The notes beneath the pieces are model-generated. The model saw only the letters and a list, made by a program, of their open reading frames with translations, was not told the DNA's origin and ran no database searches. This document shows, piece after piece, positions 1 to 6,027 of a stretch of 15,990 nucleotides of DNA. Position 1 is the stretch's first letter, and every line of letters begins with the position of its first letter. The stretch spans positions 1-15,990 of the forward strand of contig CAYVZU010000092.1 in assembly GCA_964455935.1 (NCBI GenBank), in the 5' to 3' direction. Both the position numbers and the translations under genes were made by a program. Source of the DNA: CAYVZU01 sp964455935. Its GTDB lineage: Bacteria > Fibrobacterota > CAYVZU01.

Positions 1-64
1 CAGGGTATGAAATACACCCTTTTCTTAGTGTCCACCAAATCGGGGAAGGCTCAAATTCCTTCAT

Positions 65-748
65 ATGACTGCGCATCATATCGTACAGGCTCTTTGCGAC
101 AACGACATCAAATTGTTAAGGGGGACCTATGCCCCGTTCTTGATGGCAAGCATCTCCAAGTTCCATGAATTGCGCCCCAAAGCGTCACCGGATTCCTGGC
201 GTTTCCAACCGCAGTTCAATATTGCCGCCGCCCCGCTCATGGACCTTCTTGACATTAGTGGCTATGCCAAGCTCATGAGCGAATTCCATAAGGACCAGGG
301 AATGTGGGCTGAGGTTGTGAAAACGTGGGACGCATACCTGAAAGACAAAGAGACCCATAAGGATACTCTACAGTTTTTTGCAGCCTGTGTGTCCTTGGTG
401 GATAGAAGCTTGGGAATACCCTTCAGGGGTATAACTAGGACAAGTTGGAAGCAACAGATGGATAGGATGGTTGACGGTTTACCAAAGATACAAAAGGATG
501 CGGACGGGCATGGTATACCATTGCCGGAAACGCAGCATGATAGCCTGCTAGTTAGAGTCTTTGCCGGTGGACAACTCGGGAGCTTGTGCGACGGCATCGA
601 CATCTTCGTTTACGAATATTTTGGTAAGGCTCCCGGAGCCGAAGGGCTGAGTTTTGGAGGCAGAAGGGAACGGTTTGGGGAACAAATGCAGAGAAGGAAT
701 GAAGCCGAAAGCCAAGAAAACGATTCCGGAGGCAATGCTGAAGCATGA
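65..748 (+). CDS. Hypothetical protein, first gene of an overlapping pair
   Basis: A 227-residue protein that I do not recognise. No signal peptide, membrane segment or catalytic motif is visible. The body looks globular and soluble with many aromatic residues (for example WRFQPQFN and VKTWDAYLKDK). The last 40 or so residues are highly charged and polar (Arg/Glu/Gln/Asn/Gly), which suggests a disordered tail. In-frame stops lie upstream at 8-10 and 26-28, so the ATG at 65 is the first good start; a purine stretch (GGGGAAGG) sits about 14 bases before it. Its stop overlaps the ATG of the next gene in an ATGA, so the two are almost certainly translated together. Base composition is more AT-rich than the core genes to the right, and the pair sits beside an IS fragment and restriction-modification remnants. 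Acquisition by transfer is therefore likely, but the function is unknown. Confidence 0.7.
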   Translation: MTAHHIVQALCDNDIKLLRGTYAPFLMASISKFHELRPKASPDSWRFQPQFNIAAAPLMDLLDISGYAKLMSEFHKDQGMWAEVVKTWDAYLKDKETHKDTLQFFAACVSLVDRSLGIPFRGITRTSWKQQMDRMVDGLPKIQKDADGHGIPLPETQHDSLLVRVFAGGQLGSLCDGIDIFVYEYFGKAPGAEGLSFGGRRERFGEQMQRRNEAESQENDSGGNAEA

Positions 749-1683
749 GACGCCAAAAACCGGCCCGTAGCCCCCATATGGTTCATCACTTCCCAAGTCT
801 CTCGGTGTCTTACGAAGTGCACCATTACCACCATATGTTCACTGAAGATATCTGTCTCGGCATAATGCCAATAGGGGGCAGGTCTGAAGAGAGGAAGAAC
901 TTCGACATCCGGCTTGTCGGTGAAACAGTAGAGCAAGACCGAGCCACTAATTGCTGCGCATCGCTGGCACACTACGGCCATCAACACCAACCTTCGGCCT
1001 TGGTTTCGGATGCAGTGGAAACAGTGGCGTCTTCTTTGGGGTACAATGGAGTGTGCCATTACGAAATACTGAATGACAGAAACGATCCAGCTTGTCCCTA
1101 TTTACATTACTTCACACCCAAAAAGCTTATCCGTCTCCCAGGTTGGTATTTCCAGTTTACACCGCGGAAGGACTACCGGTGGGTGAAAAAACGCTTTTCG
1201 GCAATAAGATCATCTGCGGTATGGCGAATCGCCCTTCCATCTGCCTTGGGCGGCACCCGAGCTCACAGAAGGCTCCTATGGATGCTGAAGAAAACGAACC
1301 CACTTTGCCCGGCGTTTGCCAAAGAAAATATCAATCTCATTCAGTCCACACCGGGCTATGATGTGATTGCATATGCGAGGTCGACGAAACTGCTGGTAAA
1401 CAAGCTTACCAAGAGATGGGGATGGAATAGGCGTGATCTGGTATCAGAGAATGCGACGGAGTTTTACGGCATATTTAAGTACGTGTCCTTTGAATGGGCA
1501 AAGGCCCTCTTGCGCGAGCATATCATTCAGGAAATCAACTCCTTGTTGAGGGATCTCGGTATCAATTGTTTTATCAATGTTGTTGGGCTGCCTGGTAGTC
1601 AGGACATTCTGAAGGCAAGGCAGGGGTTACTCGATGGCAGTGTGTCGTTCGATCAGGTGTTTGATTTGGTTTCTGCGCATTAG
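745..1683 (+). CDS. Hypothetical protein, second gene of an overlapping pair
   Basis: A 312-residue protein that I do not recognise. Its ATG overlaps the stop of the preceding gene by ATGA, with a GGAGG about a dozen bases upstream, so translational coupling is likely. The N-terminal third is rich in His, Tyr and Cys (HMVHHFPSL, YEVHHYHHMF, ATNCCASLAHYGHQHQ, YNGVCHYEIL), which could bind a metal but matches no motif I can name. The middle is basic and aromatic (WYFQFTPRKDYRWVKKR). The C-terminal half looks helical and ends with SVSFDQVFDLVSAH. No transmembrane segment or signal peptide is seen. ATG 778 is an alternative start, but 745 fits the overlap better. Composition matches gene one rather than the core genes. 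A cargo or defence role is possible from context only. Confidence 0.7.
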   Translation: MRRQKPARSPHMVHHFPSLSVSYEVHHYHHMFTEDICLGIMPIGGRSEERKNFDIRLVGETVEQDRATNCCASLAHYGHQHQPSALVSDAVETVASSLGYNGVCHYEILNDRNDPACPYLHYFTPKKLIRLPGWYFQFTPRKDYRWVKKRFSAIRSSAVWRIALPSALGGTRAHRRLLWMLKKTNPLCPAFAKENINLIQSTPGYDVIAYARSTKLLVNKLTKRWGWNRRDLVSENATEFYGIFKYVSFEWAKALLREHIIQEINSLLRDLGINCFINVVGLPGSQDILKARQGLLDGSVSFDQVFDLVSAH

Positions 1684-1871
1684 CTTGGGCTTTGGGTGCT
1701 GCCCGCAAGCGGTGTTTCCTCCTTTGCGGCGAGTAAGAGCCTGGGATTAATCCGCCCTCATTCAGCAGATCATTTCCATTCCCGCCCCAAGGCATGGTGT
1801 AGGCATGTGCCTGCCCGCCATTTGGCGACGGAACTGGTTGGGGGCGGTTGGGGACGTACCTAGAACTTTAT
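1684..1871. other. Intergenic region, no gene seen
   Basis: About 190 bases between the unknown gene pair and the IS remnant. I see no coding potential of note. There is a weak 6-bp inverted repeat (CCGCAA at 1703-1708 and TTGCGG at 1724-1729) without a T-run. Near the right end is a G-rich stretch (GGGGGCGGTTGGGGACG, 1839-1855) whose GGGGACG core recurs in the filler at 2191-2195. Confidence 0.5.
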
Positions 1872-2166
1872 TGTAGAAGTTAAGACTTGATCTGACATTT
1901 CCGATAAACTGGGGGCGAACCCCGAACAGAAGGAGTGTCAGATGACCACGCAGCAGAAAATCATTCAGAACAAGGTTGGGCTTCTCCGGCTTTCGGAAAC
2001 CTTGGGCAATGTATCCCAGGCCTGCAAGGTAATGGGCTATTCCCGCGACAGCTTTTACAGATTTAAAGAGCTTTATGAGACTGGGGGCGAAATTGCCCTT
2101 CAGGATATGAGTCGGCGGAAGCCATTACCAAAGAACCGCGTCGAACCGGGCGTGGAAAAAGCAGTG
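1872..2166 (+). mobile_element. IS481-type insertion sequence remnant, left end only
   Basis: The left part of an insertion sequence. It contains a putative end beginning TGTAGAAGTTAAGACTTGA at 1872 (IS481 elements usually begin with TGT), a leader, and the first 75 codons of the transposase. Everything after 2166, including the catalytic DDE region and right end, is missing. The left boundary is inferred from the TGT start and the spacing to the gene; no terminal inverted repeat partner or target duplication can be checked because the right end is gone. The element abuts a tandemly repeated G-rich filler and then a truncated hsdS, so it probably took part in the rearrangement that removed most of the restriction locus. 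Confidence 0.6.
1942..2166 (+). pseudogene. IS481-family transposase, N-terminal fragment
   Basis: Codons 1-75 match the helix-turn-helix N-terminus common in IS481-type transposases. Recognisable stretches are QNKVGLL, LGNVSQACKVMGYSRDSFY and FKELYETGGEIALQ, followed by KNRVEPGVEKAV. The gene has a good ribosome-binding site (AAGGAG, about 7 bases before the ATG). Family members run to roughly 300 residues or more with a DDE integrase core; here homology stops exactly where a G-rich 14-bp tandem repeat starts at 2167. The frame stays open to 2493, but that extension is low-complexity and then antisense to hsdS and the nuclease gene, so it is not transposase. It cannot transpose by itself. 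The fragment could still bind DNA if expressed, but nothing indicates that it does. Confidence 0.82.
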
Positions 2167-2222
2167 GGGGCAGATGGGGAGGGGCAGATGGGGACGGAGG
2201 GACAGAAAGATGTCACGCCCCT
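2167..2222. repeat. G-rich junction filler with a 14-bp perfect tandem duplication
   Basis: Two perfect back-to-back copies of GGGGCAGATGGGGA at 2167-2180 and 2181-2194. They are followed by a related purine-rich stretch (CGGAGGGACAGAAAGATG). This 56-bp segment belongs to neither the transposase on its left nor hsdS on its right, so it marks a rearrangement junction. At its right edge lies a small palindrome GCCCCTTCGGGGC (2217-2229). Confidence 0.7.
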
Positions 2223-2294
2223 TCGGGGCAATATGCCGCGATTTAGGAACGTGCAGACGTCTCCCAGCTTCTTCGTTTCCCACCCCCTCTTCAT
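2223..2294 (-). pseudogene. hsdS: Type I restriction specificity subunit HsdS, N-terminal stub
   Basis: Read on the minus strand from an ATG at 2294, the first residues are MKRGWETKKLGDVCTFLNRG followed by ILPR. W-x-x-(K)KLG-(D/E)V and a following NRG are typical of the start of HsdS target-recognition domains, which normally run to about 400 residues. After about 24 codons the frame enters the G-rich filler (Ser/Pro/Cys-rich nonsense) and then reads antisense through the IS481 fragment. The ATG overlaps the stop of the upstream nuclease gene (ATGA at 2294-2291), the coupling expected in an hsdM-DUF1016-hsdS operon. It has no target-recognition domain and cannot function. The call rests on a short match plus strong positional support. 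Confidence 0.7.
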
Positions 2295-3427
2295 ACCATC
2301 GCCTTGCCCCATTCCTGCAATCTCTGCTTCAGTTGCTCCTTGCTCGGCAGATAGAGCTGATATTCCCTTGCGTGGATATTGGCGTCCTTGGGCAGCGTTA
2401 TTTCGACCAGCGCCTCGCTCTTCTTCTTACAAAGCACAATACCGATGGTGGCATTTTCCCCTTCGGCCCTCACATGGCGGTCGAAGTAGTTAACGTACAT
2501 CTGCATTTGGCCAATATCCTGATGCGTGAGCTTGCCGATCTTGAGATCAACCAGCACGTAGCAGCGTAGAAGACGGTTGTAAAAAACCAGGTCAACAAAG
2601 AAATGGTCGCCCTCAAAAGTAAAACGTTTTTGCCGGGACTCGAACAGAAAGCCTTTGCCCAATTCAAGCAAGAACCTTTCTATCTGGTTTATGATACCAG
2701 TTTCGAGATCATTCTCGGAATACCTGGCCTGTTCGTCCAGGCCGAGAAACTCCAGAACCAATGGCTCTTTGAGTAGATCTTTGGGGCGGCTGACGAGCTG
2801 GCCGACTTTCGCGAGCCTGGAAATGCCCTTCTTGTCACGGCTGAGGGAAAGGCGTTCGTATAGACTGCTATCGAACTGGCGCTTCAGTTCCTTTAGAGTC
2901 CAGCATTGGCTTTCTGCCTCGATTTCATAGAAACTGCGCTCCGATGGATTCTTGATCCCCATCAGAAATACATAGTGCGACCAGCTTAGGGAAAACGGCC
3001 TTTTGGAATCGAGCGTGCGGAATTTCCCAGATTCTTTCTGGGATTTTGCGGGGTGCGGCAATTTCCCAGACGGCGTCTGGGAAATGTTGAGACGCGAGGA
3101 ATACGTCAAATAGAACCGCCGCATGTATTCGAGATTGCTTCGGGAAAACCCGTTGCCAAATTCAACCACCAATCTTTCCGAAAGCCGGTTCAGCACGCCA
3201 AGCCCGTAGGCCGCTCGCCCTTTTCCGTGCTGTTCGTGCTCCACAATATGGCAGCCGATTTCAAAACAAGTGTACACCTGCACATAGTCAACGCCACGGG
3301 AAACCGTTTGCCGTGCGTTGATGATTAGCTCGCGAATGCGCCGGTACAGAACGTCTTCCGGAACCTTCACGGCCTGTTTTGATGCGCCGCGCTGTTTCGA
3401 GTTCACAGCAACTCCCGTATCGAGCAT
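2291..3427 (-). CDS. DUF1016 / YhcG-type PD-(D/E)xK nuclease-domain protein
   Basis: A 378-residue protein with the two-part architecture of the DUF1016 (YhcG) family. The helical N-terminal domain covers roughly residues 20-150 (INARQTVSRGVDYVQVYTCFEIG, GFSRSNLEYMRRFY, SWSHYVFLMGI), and the C-terminal nuclease-like domain roughly 200-365. Putative PD-(D/E)xK residues are D279 (FFVDLVFYN) and D294-L-K296 (VLVDLKIGKL), both present. Families of this kind are often encoded inside type I restriction operons; their role there is not well defined. The chosen ATG at 3427 lies inside the hsdM tail (which ends at 3403), and the stop overlaps the hsdS ATG, so the original operon order was hsdM, this gene, hsdS. 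The frame is open further upstream to 3625, but that part is out-of-frame hsdM. Residues about 110-136 hold two 13-residue repeats of the type SQ(T/K)xSGK. The gene appears intact although both partners are destroyed. Confidence 0.92.
   Translation of the reverse strand: MLDTGVAVNSKQRGASKQAVKVPEDVLYRRIRELIINARQTVSRGVDYVQVYTCFEIGCHIVEHEQHGKGRAAYGLGVLNRLSERLVVEFGNGFSRSNLEYMRRFYLTYSSRLNISQTPSGKLPHPAKSQKESGKFRTLDSKRPFSLSWSHYVFLMGIKNPSERSFYEIEAESQCWTLKELKRQFDSSLYERLSLSRDKKGISRLAKVGQLVSRPKDLLKEPLVLEFLGLDEQARYSENDLETGIINQIERFLLELGKGFLFESRQKRFTFEGDHFFVDLVFYNRLLRCYVLVDLKIGKLTHQDIGQMQMYVNYFDRHVRAEGENATIGIVLCKKKSEALVEITLPKDANIHAREYQLYLPSKEQLKQRLQEWGKAMV
3022..3084. repeat. 39-bp spaced repeats and hairpins inside the nuclease gene
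   Basis: ATTTCCCAGA occurs at 3022-3031 and again at 3061-3070, exactly 39 bases (13 codons) apart, giving two related 13-residue units in the protein. Each copy forms a hairpin. The second is perfect, TTTCCCAGAC at 3062-3071 pairing with GTCTGGGAAA at 3075-3084 around a 3-base loop. The first pairs 3025-3031 with 3037-3043. It lies between the two DUF1016 domains. Confidence 0.75.
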
Positions 3428-3650
3428 AAAACCTTCGCGCTCTCCGCATCCAATTCGGCAATTTCCGCAATAATTTCTTTTGGGCTGCGGTGTTTCACTT
3501 CCTCGCCCCCTTAGCCCGGTCCTGCTCCCGCCCATCCAGGTACTTGAGAAATAGGAGCCACGAAGTCTGTTCGGTGTAGTCGAGTTCTGTAGTGCAGCCG
3601 GCTTCTTTACGGAGCACATCGTCAATATTCCTGTGCGCTTGTTCGAACAT
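3403..3650 (-). pseudogene. hsdM: Type I methyltransferase HsdM, internally deleted and frameshifted
   Basis: Read on the minus strand from the ATG at 3650 (AAAGGGA ribosome site about 6 bases upstream), the first about 45 residues are a clear HsdM start: MFEQAHRNIDDVL, KEAGCTTELDYTEQTSW and LLFLKYLDG. The frame ends at 3495 after EQDRAKGARK. In the next frame, down to a stop at 3403, lies a typical HsdM tail: KHRSPKEIIAEIAELDAESA then KVLCSIRELL. Everything between, including the SAM-binding and NPPF catalytic motifs of the N6-adenine methyltransferase, is gone. A normal HsdM has about 500 residues; this scrap encodes about 80 in two frames. No methylation is possible. The tail still contains the start codon of the downstream nuclease gene, so the remnant may persist as its leader. 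Confidence 0.85.
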
Positions 3651-3912
3651 GCGGTCCCTTTCCCTTCCGGTCAGCAATTGATGGCCACTTAGCCGCGGCA
3701 CGCAGCTTTGGGCAATTTTGTCATGATTTCAATTAACTATTTCACAGCGAGGATGCAAAAGGTTTTCTCGCTGGTTGCTGCTGTGTCTTCAAAACTTTTT
3801 TCCACAGCACCGGGCCAAAAGGCGAGCAGCGATGCTGGCCCGGCTTTTGCATAGCTTTTCTAAAACCGGCGGTGATGGTTCCGCCTATTTCCACTCACAA
3901 AAGGACGAGGTC
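3651..3912. other. Divergent intergenic region with two hairpins
   Basis: About 260 bases separate the minus-strand hsdM remnant from the plus-strand RNA-binding protein, so promoters for both should lie here, though I cannot assign convincing boxes. Two inverted repeats are clear. CAGCGAG (3745-3751) faces CTCGCTG (3767-3773). CCGGGCCA (3810-3817) faces TGGCCCGG (3836-3843), the latter followed by CTTTT. The second could be a weak terminator or a structured 5' leader of the RNA-binding protein gene. Confidence 0.5.
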
Positions 3913-4218
3913 ATGGCTAAGAAGCTCTATGTCGGAAACCTTCCGTTCACCATAACAGAGGAGGAGCTGACCGAGTTGTTTTCGCAATATGGCGAAATCA
4001 AATCGGTAAGCGTCATCAAGGATCAATATTCGGGACGCCCACGCGGGTTCGCATTTGTGGAAATGGAAAACGCGGATGAGGCGGCCAATGCGCTTAACGG
4101 GAAGGATTTCGGCGGACGCGCGCTTACCGTGAATGAAGCACGGGAAAAAGAACCCCGGGCCGAGCGCGGCGGAACCGGCGGCGGAGCAAGACGAGCAGGA
4201 GCCGGCAAGCGCTGGTAA
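3913..4218 (+). CDS. RNA-recognition-motif (RRM) RNA-binding protein
   Basis: A 101-residue single-RRM protein. RNP2 is LYVGNL at residues 5-10 and RNP1 is RGFAFVEM at 44-51, with the aromatic residues that stack on RNA in place. The usual helix text follows (ADEAANALNGKDFGGRALTVNEA). The last 25 residues are Gly/Arg/Ala-rich, as in bacterial Rbp proteins, and probably add non-specific RNA affinity. Bacterial relatives are often cold- or stress-induced; no target is known here. The start is the ATG at 3913, preceded by AGGACGAGG at close spacing and fitting the family's usual MxKKLYVGNL beginning. The frame is open back to 3775, but that stretch holds the hairpin leader and does not look like protein. 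It converges on rsmB. Confidence 0.93.
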   Translation: MAKKLYVGNLPFTITEEELTELFSQYGEIKSVSVIKDQYSGRPRGFAFVEMENADEAANALNGKDFGGRALTVNEAREKEPRAERGGTGGGARRAGAGKRW

Positions 4219-4233
4219 AGAGCATTCACCGAT

Positions 4234-4274
4234 GCGCAGATGAACGCAGATTTCCAATCTGTGGTCATCTGCGC
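4234..4274. repeat. Long intergenic hairpin of the CGCAGAT type, copy A
   Basis: Arms 4234-4252 and 4256-4274 are 19 bases each with a 3-base loop. The outer 10 pairs (GCGCAGATGA with TCATCTGCGC) are perfect, and 17 of 19 positions are complementary overall. It lies between the converging RRM and rsmB genes, so it may stop transcription from both sides. Related wording is found at 8354-8403, so it is probably a dispersed genomic repeat. Confidence 0.7.
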
Positions 4275-4301
4275 AATCTGCGGATGGAGTTCTGAAAAGC
4301 C

Positions 4302-5672
4302 CTAGCGAATTCTCTCCAGGCGGGCGCCGAAGATGCCGTCGAGGCGGTCCACCCAGGGCAGAATTCGAAGAAACCCGTCGCGGTCATATTTTTCCGGCAC
4401 AAAGCCGCGCGCAGGGGCAAGGGTGAAATCGGGGTTCTGCGCAAGAAACGCGCGAACCGCATTTTCATTTTCCTCCGGCTCAAGGGAACAGGTGCTATAG
4501 ACAAGCCTGCCGCCGCGCTTCACAAGCGCAGCAGCGGCCAAAAGCATGCGCGCTTGCAGCATGGAAAGACGCGCAATATCGTCCGGCCCCTTTTCCCATC
4601 GGCTTTCGGGGCGGCGGGACAGCACGCCGGTGTTGGAGCAGGGGGCGTCAAGCAACACCGCATCAAATGAGCCGGGCCGAAATGCCGGGCTTTGCCCATC
4701 CGCAACACTGTATAGCGCTCGAGTGCCAAGTCGCTCGAGATTGCTCTTGGCAATCATCAGTCTTCCCAAATCGAGATCCGTGGCGGCCAGCAGCCCCAAA
4801 CCGATCGTTTCGCCCACCCCGGCCGCTTTGCCGCCGGGCGCGACACACAGGTCGGCAATTCGTTCGCCCTCCCTTGCGGCAATCAGATCGACAACAAAAC
4901 CGGAAGACGGGTCCTGCACATAGGCCCGGCCTTCCTTGATCGCCGCGATGCTGCCAACGTGGCCCGGCCTGCGCAGAGGAATGTAGTCTCCGGCAATATC
5001 CCCGGCATCCAAACCGGCAGCCAGAAGCTCCTCACGCAGGGCCGCGGATGAAATTCGCCGGCTGTTCGCCCGCAGATAAACAACAGGCGGGCGGTTGTTC
5101 CATTGACAAAGAGCGGAACAGCTCTCGAAACCGTAGCGATCCAGCCATCGCTCCATTAGCCAGAGCGGATGCGAGAAGACAATGCTCAGGTGCCGCGCCG
5201 GCTCTGTCCGGGGATCGGGATCGTGAAGACGGTCTTTCTCGCGAAGCGCCCGGCGCAGAACCGCGTTGGCAAACCCGGAAATCGGTTTTCCAAGCTGCTG
5301 TTTGGCCATTTCCACGGTCAGGTCGACGGCAGCATGCGCCGGTATATGATCCAGAAAAAAAAGCTGGTATAGACCCAGCCGCAGCAAATTTCGAAGCTCC
5401 TTGGGCATGGCCCGCGAAGGGTCGGACGAATAAAGAGCAATCAGGTAATCCAGCCGCAAGCGCCAGCGCGTAACGCCGTTGGCCAATTCCACGGCAAACG
5501 AGCGCTCTTGCTGATTCAGGTGCGTATCAAAAAAAGCCTTGTCCAGCAGATCCTCAAGATAAACACCGCGCCGGACCTGGTTAAGAGCATCCCAGGCAAC
5601 CGCCCGGCTGTTGGGCTTCCGGGACCTGTCTTTGGCCTCCGGACCGCCACCCTTATTTTCTTCTTTTTTCAC
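4302..5672 (-). CDS. rsmB: 16S rRNA (cytosine-967 C5)-methyltransferase RsmB
   Basis: A 456-residue protein of the RsmB/Sun (NOL1/NOP2) family, which makes m5C967 in 16S rRNA using S-adenosylmethionine. The N-terminal NusB-like RNA-binding domain covers about residues 20-150 (SRAVAWDALNQV, QERSFAVELANGVTRWR, NAVLRRALRE). The methyltransferase domain follows: SAM motif I DLCVAPGGK near 273-281, motif IV DAPCSNTG near 341-348 and YSTCSLEPEENE near 389-400. The two cysteines (PCS and TCS) are the catalytic pair. Motif I has Val where Ala is usual. I chose the GTG at 5672, just after the end of trxA (5698), with GGGAG about 10 bases upstream; a TTG six bases earlier is possible. The frame runs open to 5858, but that part is antisense-like text inside trxA. 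It is last in the minus-strand operon. Confidence 0.94.
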   Translation of the reverse strand: MKKEENKGGGPEAKDRSRKPNSRAVAWDALNQVRRGVYLEDLLDKAFFDTHLNQQERSFAVELANGVTRWRLRLDYLIALYSSDPSRAMPKELRNLLRLGLYQLFFLDHIPAHAAVDLTVEMAKQQLGKPISGFANAVLRRALREKDRLHDPDPRTEPARHLSIVFSHPLWLMERWLDRYGFESCSALCQWNNRPPVVYLRANSRRISSAALREELLAAGLDAGDIAGDYIPLRRPGHVGSIAAIKEGRAYVQDPSSGFVVDLIAAREGERIADLCVAPGGKAAGVGETIGLGLLAATDLDLGRLMIAKSNLERLGTRALYSVADGQSPAFRPGSFDAVLLDAPCSNTGVLSRRPESRWEKGPDDIARLSMLQARMLLAAAALVKRGGRLVYSTCSLEPEENENAVRAFLAQNPDFTLAPARGFVPEKYDRDGFLRILPWVDRLDGIFGARLERIR

Positions 5673-5697
5673 CTTCAAGTTACTCCCGATTCCCAAC

Positions 5698-6027
5698 TCA
5701 CAACTCCCTCGGCCAACTGCTGTCAATCTGGGCTTTAAGCTGGCTGGCCGACTGCGCCCCGATTGCGCGCATAATTTCCTTTCCTTTCCAGAACAGGACA
5801 ATGGTTGGAATGCTCTGGATCCCGTGCTGAAGGGCAATATCGCTTTTTTGTTCCACATTCACCTTGACCGTTATCAACCGGCCCGAGTACTCTTTGGCAA
5901 TCTGTTCCACAATGGGCGAAACCATCCGGCACGGACCGCACCATTCGGCCCAGAAGTCCACCAGAACCGGCTTGTCCGCCGAGGACAAAAGCTCATTGAA
6001 CGATTTCGGCCTTTGCTGTTCGTCCAT
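5698..6027 (-). CDS. trxA: Thioredoxin
   Basis: A 109-residue cytoplasmic thioredoxin (no signal peptide) that reduces protein disulfides with electrons from thioredoxin reductase. The active site is W29-C30-G31-P32-C33 within VDFWAEWCGPC. D24 is the buried aspartate and P74 the cis-proline (SIPTIVLF). Length and fold order match the family. The ATG follows directly after the stop of the oxidoreductase gene (TGAATG), and AGGGAGG lies about 6 bases before it inside the end of that gene, so the two are translated in sequence. rsmB follows within about 25 bases. Confidence 0.96.
   Translation of the reverse strand: MDEQQRPKSFNELLSSADKPVLVDFWAEWCGPCRMVSPIVEQIAKEYSGRLITVKVNVEQKSDIALQHGIQSIPTIVLFWKGKEIMRAIGAQSASQLKAQIDSSWPREL

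Noticed and set aside
1..64. Possible terminator hairpin (GGGTAT/ATACACCC then TTTT) at the left edge
   Set aside because: The stem is short and bulged, and the upstream gene it would serve is outside the window.
2167..2493. Continuation of the transposase frame to 2493
   Set aside because: After 2166 it reads through the G-rich filler and then antisense to hsdS and the nuclease gene; the residues do not resemble a transposase.
3022..3084. Mini CRISPR array
   Set aside because: There are only two imperfect units, they keep reading frame in a conserved protein, and no cas gene is nearby.
3428..3625. Longer DUF1016 start at 3625
   Set aside because: That stretch overlaps the hsdM N- and C-terminal remnants in another frame and has no similarity to the DUF1016 N-domain.
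5673..5858. Longer RsmB N-terminus starting at 5858
   Set aside because: It would overlap most of the trxA C-terminal half and the text is basic, Ser/Cys-rich and unlike the NusB domain start; GTG 5672 lies just after trxA.
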